Assembly (NCBI GenBank): GCA_011087955.1
Contig: JAALKR010000004.1
Location: forward strand, 1 to 50,626
Reading direction: 5' to 3'
DNA from: Oligoflexia bacterium
GTDB taxonomy: Bacteria > Bdellovibrionota > UBA1018 > CAIPTA01 > JAALKR01
Length of the DNA: 50,626 nucleotides
The notes beneath the pieces were generated by a model, which was given only the letters and a program-made list of their open reading frames with translations, was not told the origin of the DNA and ran no database searches. The position numbers were made by a program, and so were the translations under genes. This document shows, in pieces, positions 47,159 to 50,626 of this stretch (its first letter is position 1; each line of letters opens with the position of its first letter).

Positions 47159-48052
47159 ATGGCATCGGGTAAAGAACTCCGTAGACGTATAACGAGCATA
47201 AAGAGTACGCAACAGATTACGCGAGCTATGAAAATGGTTTCCGCGGCGAAGTTGCGACGCGCTCAAGACGCGATTACGGCCGCTCGTCCTTATGCAATCG
47301 GAGTAAGGAAGGTTGTCACCCAGCTTACAAAAGATGCTTCTTTATCTGAGGAGCATCCGCTTCTTGAACTGCGCGACGAAAAGAAAAGTGTACTGACCGT
47401 GCTCTTTACTTCTGATCGTGGCCTATGTGGTGGGTTTAATTCCAATTTAAATAAGAAAGCGCTGGCGAATGCGAAAGAAGACGCTTTCAAGTTTGAGAAA
47501 TTCCAATTTGCTTGTGTTGGTAAAAAAGGCAATGAATTTTTGAAGCTTCGCGGCCTTGATGTTTATACCCACTATGAAGATTTTCAGAAGAATGCTGATC
47601 TTGCTAAGATCTCAGCTCTTGGAGAAGAGCTTACTCAGCTTTATCTGGACGGTGATTTTGATGAGGTCCGGATTATTTTTTCCGAGTTCAAGTCAGCACT
47701 TTCGCAGATCCCTCGGCAACAAGCCCTTCTGCCGATTTCAACAGATGCCCTAGAAGATGTAGGTGAAGGTGTTGGCGAGGATGCGAGCAAAGAATTTGCT
47801 GATTTTACATTTGAACCAAGTAAAGAAGGAATTTTAGCAAGCCTTTTGCCGCATTATATAAAGATCTCTTTATATAGGGCCTTGCTTGAGTCTACTGCCT
47901 CGGAGCATGGGGCTCGAATGGCGGCGATGGATTCTGCAACAAGCAATGCAGGCGATGTAATTCGCAAACTTACACTTCAATACAATAATGTGCGTCAAGC
48001 AGGTATTACGAAGGAGCTTCTTGAAATTACCTCTGGCGCGGAAGCTTTATAG
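47159..48052 (+). CDS. atpG: ATP synthase F1 subunit gamma
   Basis: Gamma is the central rotor shaft. The 297-residue protein has the two terminal coiled-coil helices: N-terminal LRRRITSIKSTQQITRAMKMVSAAKLRRAQ and C-terminal SEHGARMAAMDSATSNAGDVIRKLTLQYNNVRQAGITKELLEI. SDRGLCGGFNSNL in between is a family block. The start codon is immediately after the atpA stop. Nothing unusual is seen. Confidence 0.97.
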   Translation: MASGKELRRRITSIKSTQQITRAMKMVSAAKLRRAQDAITAARPYAIGVRKVVTQLTKDASLSEEHPLLELRDEKKSVLTVLFTSDRGLCGGFNSNLNKKALANAKEDAFKFEKFQFACVGKKGNEFLKLRGLDVYTHYEDFQKNADLAKISALGEELTQLYLDGDFDEVRIIFSEFKSALSQIPRQQALLPISTDALEDVGEGVGEDASKEFADFTFEPSKEGILASLLPHYIKISLYRALLESTASEHGARMAAMDSATSNAGDVIRKLTLQYNNVRQAGITKELLEITSGAEAL

Positions 48053-48077
48053 ATATAGATACTGAATGGAGACCTGA

Positions 48078-49508
<1,431 letters not shown>

Positions 49509-49573
49509 GCCTCGAGGCTTAATCTTTAGTTTTGATTGATGGTATTTGATAGTTGTATTGGGAGTTTTTGTAG

Positions 49574-49852
49574 ATGGCTTTAGCTACACGGATTAGTTTA
49601 GATGTTTTCACTCCTGAGAAAGAAGCTGTTAAGGGTTTGGAAGTGGGAGGAATTATTATTCCTGGTGAGCTAGGGCAGATGCATGTTTTACCTGGTCACG
49701 TGAGTCTTGTTACCAATTTGAAATCGGGGACCTTTGCTTATCGCGAGCAAGGCCAAGAGGAATGGAAGCGGGCTGTTGTATCGGGGGGCTTCGCTCAAAT
49801 TTGTGGGGCCAAGGTTACAGTGCTTGCTGAAACTATTGAGTATTCAAATTAA
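49574..49852 (+). CDS. atpC: ATP synthase F1 subunit epsilon, short form
   Basis: Epsilon sits on gamma at the foot of F1. The 92-residue product covers only the N-terminal beta-sandwich: ISLDVFTPEKEAVKGLEV, GIIIPGELGQMHVLPGHVSLVTNLKSG and VVSGGFAQICGAKVTVLAETIEY. The gene stops where the C-terminal helical hairpin of typical 130-140-residue subunits should begin. That hairpin carries the ATP-hydrolysis inhibitory function in many bacteria. No frameshifted remnant of it is obvious in the bases after the stop. RBS GGGAG precedes the ATG. Confidence 0.93.
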   Translation: MALATRISLDVFTPEKEAVKGLEVGGIIIPGELGQMHVLPGHVSLVTNLKSGTFAYREQGQEEWKRAVVSGGFAQICGAKVTVLAETIEYSN

Positions 49853-49941
49853 AAATATGGTCAAAATGTCAAAAGAACCTTTTCGTGTCGCGTAGATTTG
49901 TTTAGAATATAGCGTATAGTCCTTCCTATTGGATGGGGAGA

Positions 49942-50626
49942 ATGGTTACGCGCGAAAATACAAAACAAGTTAGATTTTTTTTGCGACTACTTAGCTCTTC
50001 GCTCGTTAGTGGTGTCGCGCTAGCTACGATTATTGCAAGCTCACTTGAACGTGATTCTTTGGGCTCAGGCTTTTTGAGCAAATTCAGTGAAAAAGATGCG
50101 AAGGTTCGGCTGAATGTTTTAAACCCGGAGTATTTGGAAATTAATTTTGGACTGCGAGGATTGGATCCGGAGCCGACAAAGGGTAGAGCAACCAAGGGCA
50201 AGTATAGAGGTAGAGATACCAAAAATGTGTTTGCGCGTAAGTCACCGACTAAAATTAAACGAGCTAAAAAACAAACTCTAGTTAGCAAGCAAACTCTCGT
50301 TGATAAACAAGCTAAGGAGCGTAGGTATTCATACAAAATTGCACAGGAAACTGTTGTAACTAATGATCTAACCACAAGTGAGTTCATCGAACTTCAGGAA
50401 ATGATGCTTAAGGATCAGTTTGCATATGAACAGAGTGATCAATATATTGCGGAAAAAAAAGCTGAAGAAGAAAATCGTAATACAAAGAAGTTACTTGCCG
50501 CCTTGAAAAGTCCACAAAAGAAATTGGATAAGATTTCTGACTCCATTTCAATCAATGTTGCTGCCCCGAAACGAGTTATAAAATCAAAGCGAGTCACAAA
50601 ATTGAAGCGCAAGCCAAAGGAAGATT
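49942..50626 (+). CDS. Membrane-anchored lysine-rich protein of unknown function, cut by window end
   Basis: An open frame runs from ATG 49942 to the window edge without a stop (at least 228 residues). It has a basic N-terminus, one hydrophobic segment (about LLSSSLVSGVALATIIASS), then a long polar, Lys/Arg/Thr-rich region (KIKRAKKQTLVSKQTLVDKQ and similar) and a charged region rich in Glu/Lys. The layout is reminiscent of TonB-like or other periplasm-spanning anchored proteins, but I see no diagnostic motif. Start choice is uncertain: GGGGAG is only one base before ATG 49942, and ATG 49933 is in frame. Promoter-like TATAGC/TATAGT sequences lie around 49907-49919. It begins 89 bases after atpC. 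Confidence 0.65.
   Translation, partial: MVTRENTKQVRFFLRLLSSSLVSGVALATIIASSLERDSLGSGFLSKFSEKDAKVRLNVLNPEYLEINFGLRGLDPEPTKGRATKGKYRGRDTKNVFARKSPTKIKRAKKQTLVSKQTLVDKQAKERRYSYKIAQETVVTNDLTTSEFIELQEMMLKDQFAYEQSDQYIAEKKAEEENRNTKKLLAALKSPQKKLDKISDSISINVAAPKRVIKSKRVTKLKRKPKED

Noticed and set aside
49509-49518. GCCTCGAGGC after atpD as a terminator
   Set aside because: It is a palindrome without a loop or T-tract, and atpC downstream must be expressed.
49926-50387. 153-codon minus-strand open frame after atpC
   Set aside because: It is antisense to a longer open plus-strand frame that continues to the window end and shows a plausible membrane anchor; its own Leu/Val/Ser-rich composition fits a mirror of that Lys-rich gene.

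Overview
The window is a bacterial chromosomal segment centred on the replication origin (oriC, about 32364-33032). The genes are those of a Gram-negative bacterium: a YidC with a large periplasmic region, a long GyrB, a TPR lipoprotein with a lipobox, and F-type ATP synthase with paired b/b' subunits. The order rpmH-rnpA-yidD-yidC-mnmE-mnmG-rsmG-parA-parB-bactofilin-atpF'FHAGDC, with dnaA-dnaN-recF-gyrB-gyrA on the other side, resembles former Deltaproteobacteria. By memory of gene order only, I favour a marine Bdellovibrionota, SAR324 or similar lineage. No 16S gene is present to settle this. I see no tRNA, rRNA, CRISPR array, insertion sequence or integrase.

Layout, left to right. (1) 1-275: a broken C-terminal piece of a Fic-family protein. 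(2) 281-2175, minus: Sua5-type threonylcarbamoyl-AMP synthase followed by a GT-A-like protein (gene F). (3) 2240-4126, plus: a small membrane-anchored protein, an HTTM-domain membrane protein and a hotdog thioesterase. (4) 4181-11936, plus: map and then menF-menD-menH-menA-menC-menE, a packed menaquinone operon; the thioesterase just upstream is a candidate DHNA-CoA hydrolase. (5) 11944-18293: five unusual genes. Three radical SAM genes (A, B, C, plus strand) follow menE directly. A methyltransferase-like gene (D) and a radical SAM/GT-A fusion (E), on the minus strand, follow uvrA directly. The two groups converge with two bases between stop codons. (6) 18293-22508, minus: uvrA and a phosphomannomutase/phosphoglucomutase. 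(7) 22617-24304, minus: ATP synthase Fo genes (I-like, Z-like, a, c) ending in a clear intrinsic terminator. (8) 24317-32363, minus: TPR lipoprotein, gyrA, gyrB, recF, dnaN. (9) oriC. (10) 33033-34583, minus: dnaA. (11) 34828-49852, plus: rpmH through rsmG, two parS-like sites, parA, parB, a bactofilin and the atpF'FHAGDC operon. (12) 49942 to the window end: an unrecognised membrane-anchored lysine-rich protein, cut by the edge.

Most of the window is core replication, segregation, translation-linked RNA modification and energy metabolism. The strongest candidate for an undescribed system is the radical SAM / GT-A-like / methyltransferase set (genes A-E plus F). Genes A and E are paralogues, the E C-terminal domain is a paralogue of F, and all six sit as 3' passengers of housekeeping transcription units. 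Their substrate cannot be read from sequence. Other points of interest are a DnaA-trio unwinding module next to dnaN, an epsilon subunit lacking its C-terminal helical domain, and a subunit c with a signal peptide and a sodium-type-like Gln/Glu-Ser pattern.
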